This document shows positions 32,838-33,047 of a DNA stretch of 33,047 nucleotides, in pieces (within the stretch, counting starts at the first letter, position 1; each line of letters begins with the position of its first letter). The stretch covers positions 1-33,047 of the IMG/VR virus record IMGVR_UViG_3300008267_000653. One strand, written 5' to 3'. The notes beneath the pieces are model-generated. The model made no database searches. It saw only the letters and a program-made list of their open reading frames with translations, and was not told the DNA's origin. Both the position numbers and the translations under genes were made by a program. The stretch comes from a virus.

Positions 32838-33047
32838 ACATATACCTTTCCCTTTACATTACATACCGCACGCACCTGTTCTTCAGTGAATTTAACTGCA
32901 TTGTTATAGCAATGGAAATCACCACCAACATGTTCTGGAGCCCCTTCTAGTGAAGTGAGTTGATTGCTATCGCAATAGAAACCACCACCAATCTTCTCTG
33001 GAGCCCCTTCAAGAGAAGTAAGTTGATTGTCATAACAATAGAAACCA
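32834..33047 (-). CDS. 21-residue-repeat protein, partial at window edge
   Basis: Only the last ~70 residues are in the window. They show repeats FYCYDNQLTSLEGAPEKIGGG and FYCDSNQLTSLEGAPEHVGGD (21 residues each), and the C-cap NAVKFTEEQVRAVCNVKGKVYV. This is a third member of the family at 28536-29508. The start lies beyond position 33047. Confidence 0.75.
   Translation of the reverse strand, partial: GFYCYDNQLTSLEGAPEKIGGGFYCDSNQLTSLEGAPEHVGGDFHCYNNAVKFTEEQVRAVCNVKGKVYV

Noticed and set aside
1-33047. tRNA genes, insertion sequences and attachment sites
   Set aside because: No cloverleaf, transposase or flanking direct repeats were seen on reading; short or divergent ones could be missed by eye.

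Overview
This AT-rich, gene-dense window looks like part of the genome of a large T4-related tailed phage. The supporting genes are a gp4-type head-completion nuclease, PhoH, class Ia ribonucleotide reductase (NrdA and NrdB), a DexA-like exonuclease, beta-helix tail spikes and a lysis cassette. A Gram-negative host is inferred from a probable two-component spanin and several lipobox proteins. The exact host cannot be read from the sequence. Few genes have a clear Shine-Dalgarno sequence.

Layout. (1) Positions 1-8633, plus strand: virion or adhesion genes. There are two paralogous pectin-lyase-fold tail spikes, the first broken by a deletion. A 266-aa protein and a 1258-aa fibre with Thr-Pro linkers and fibronectin-like modules follow, sharing one domain. 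Between them, at 3790-4045, lies a compact structured RNA that carries every core element of a group I intron in circularly permuted order. (2) 8668-14896, plus: six consecutive glycosyltransferase-type genes. (3) 14899-17698, plus: an unknown protein, a 2-oxoglutarate/Fe(II) oxygenase, an unknown protein, the gp4 nuclease and PhoH, ending at a strong bidirectional terminator. (4) 17740-24577, minus: nrdB, then an nrdA split into two genes by a split intein with an HNH homing endonuclease gene between the halves, then small unknown genes and a DEDDh exonuclease. (5) 24595-28486, minus: spanin pair, small holin-like protein, nucleotide-sugar reductase-like SDR, a second holin-like protein, a DUF932-like protein and a transpeptidase-like wall enzyme. 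(6) 28536-33047, minus: three paralogous 21-residue-repeat proteins (one cut by the window edge), lipoproteins, a 3D-domain exported protein, an SPFH/band-7 protein, a pectate-lyase-like lipoprotein and a metallophosphoesterase.

How it fits together. The fibres and spikes bind or degrade surface polysaccharide, and the adjacent glycosyltransferases plus the SDR could modify the virion or the host surface. NrdA and NrdB supply dNTPs; full-length NrdA should form only by protein trans-splicing. A CTAAATA/ATAAATA element, resembling T4-type late promoters, lies at a fixed short distance before several start codons and before the permuted ribozyme. The two most striking systems are the permuted group I ribozyme and the fractured nrdA locus, whose endonuclease start codon is buried in an 18-bp inverted repeat.
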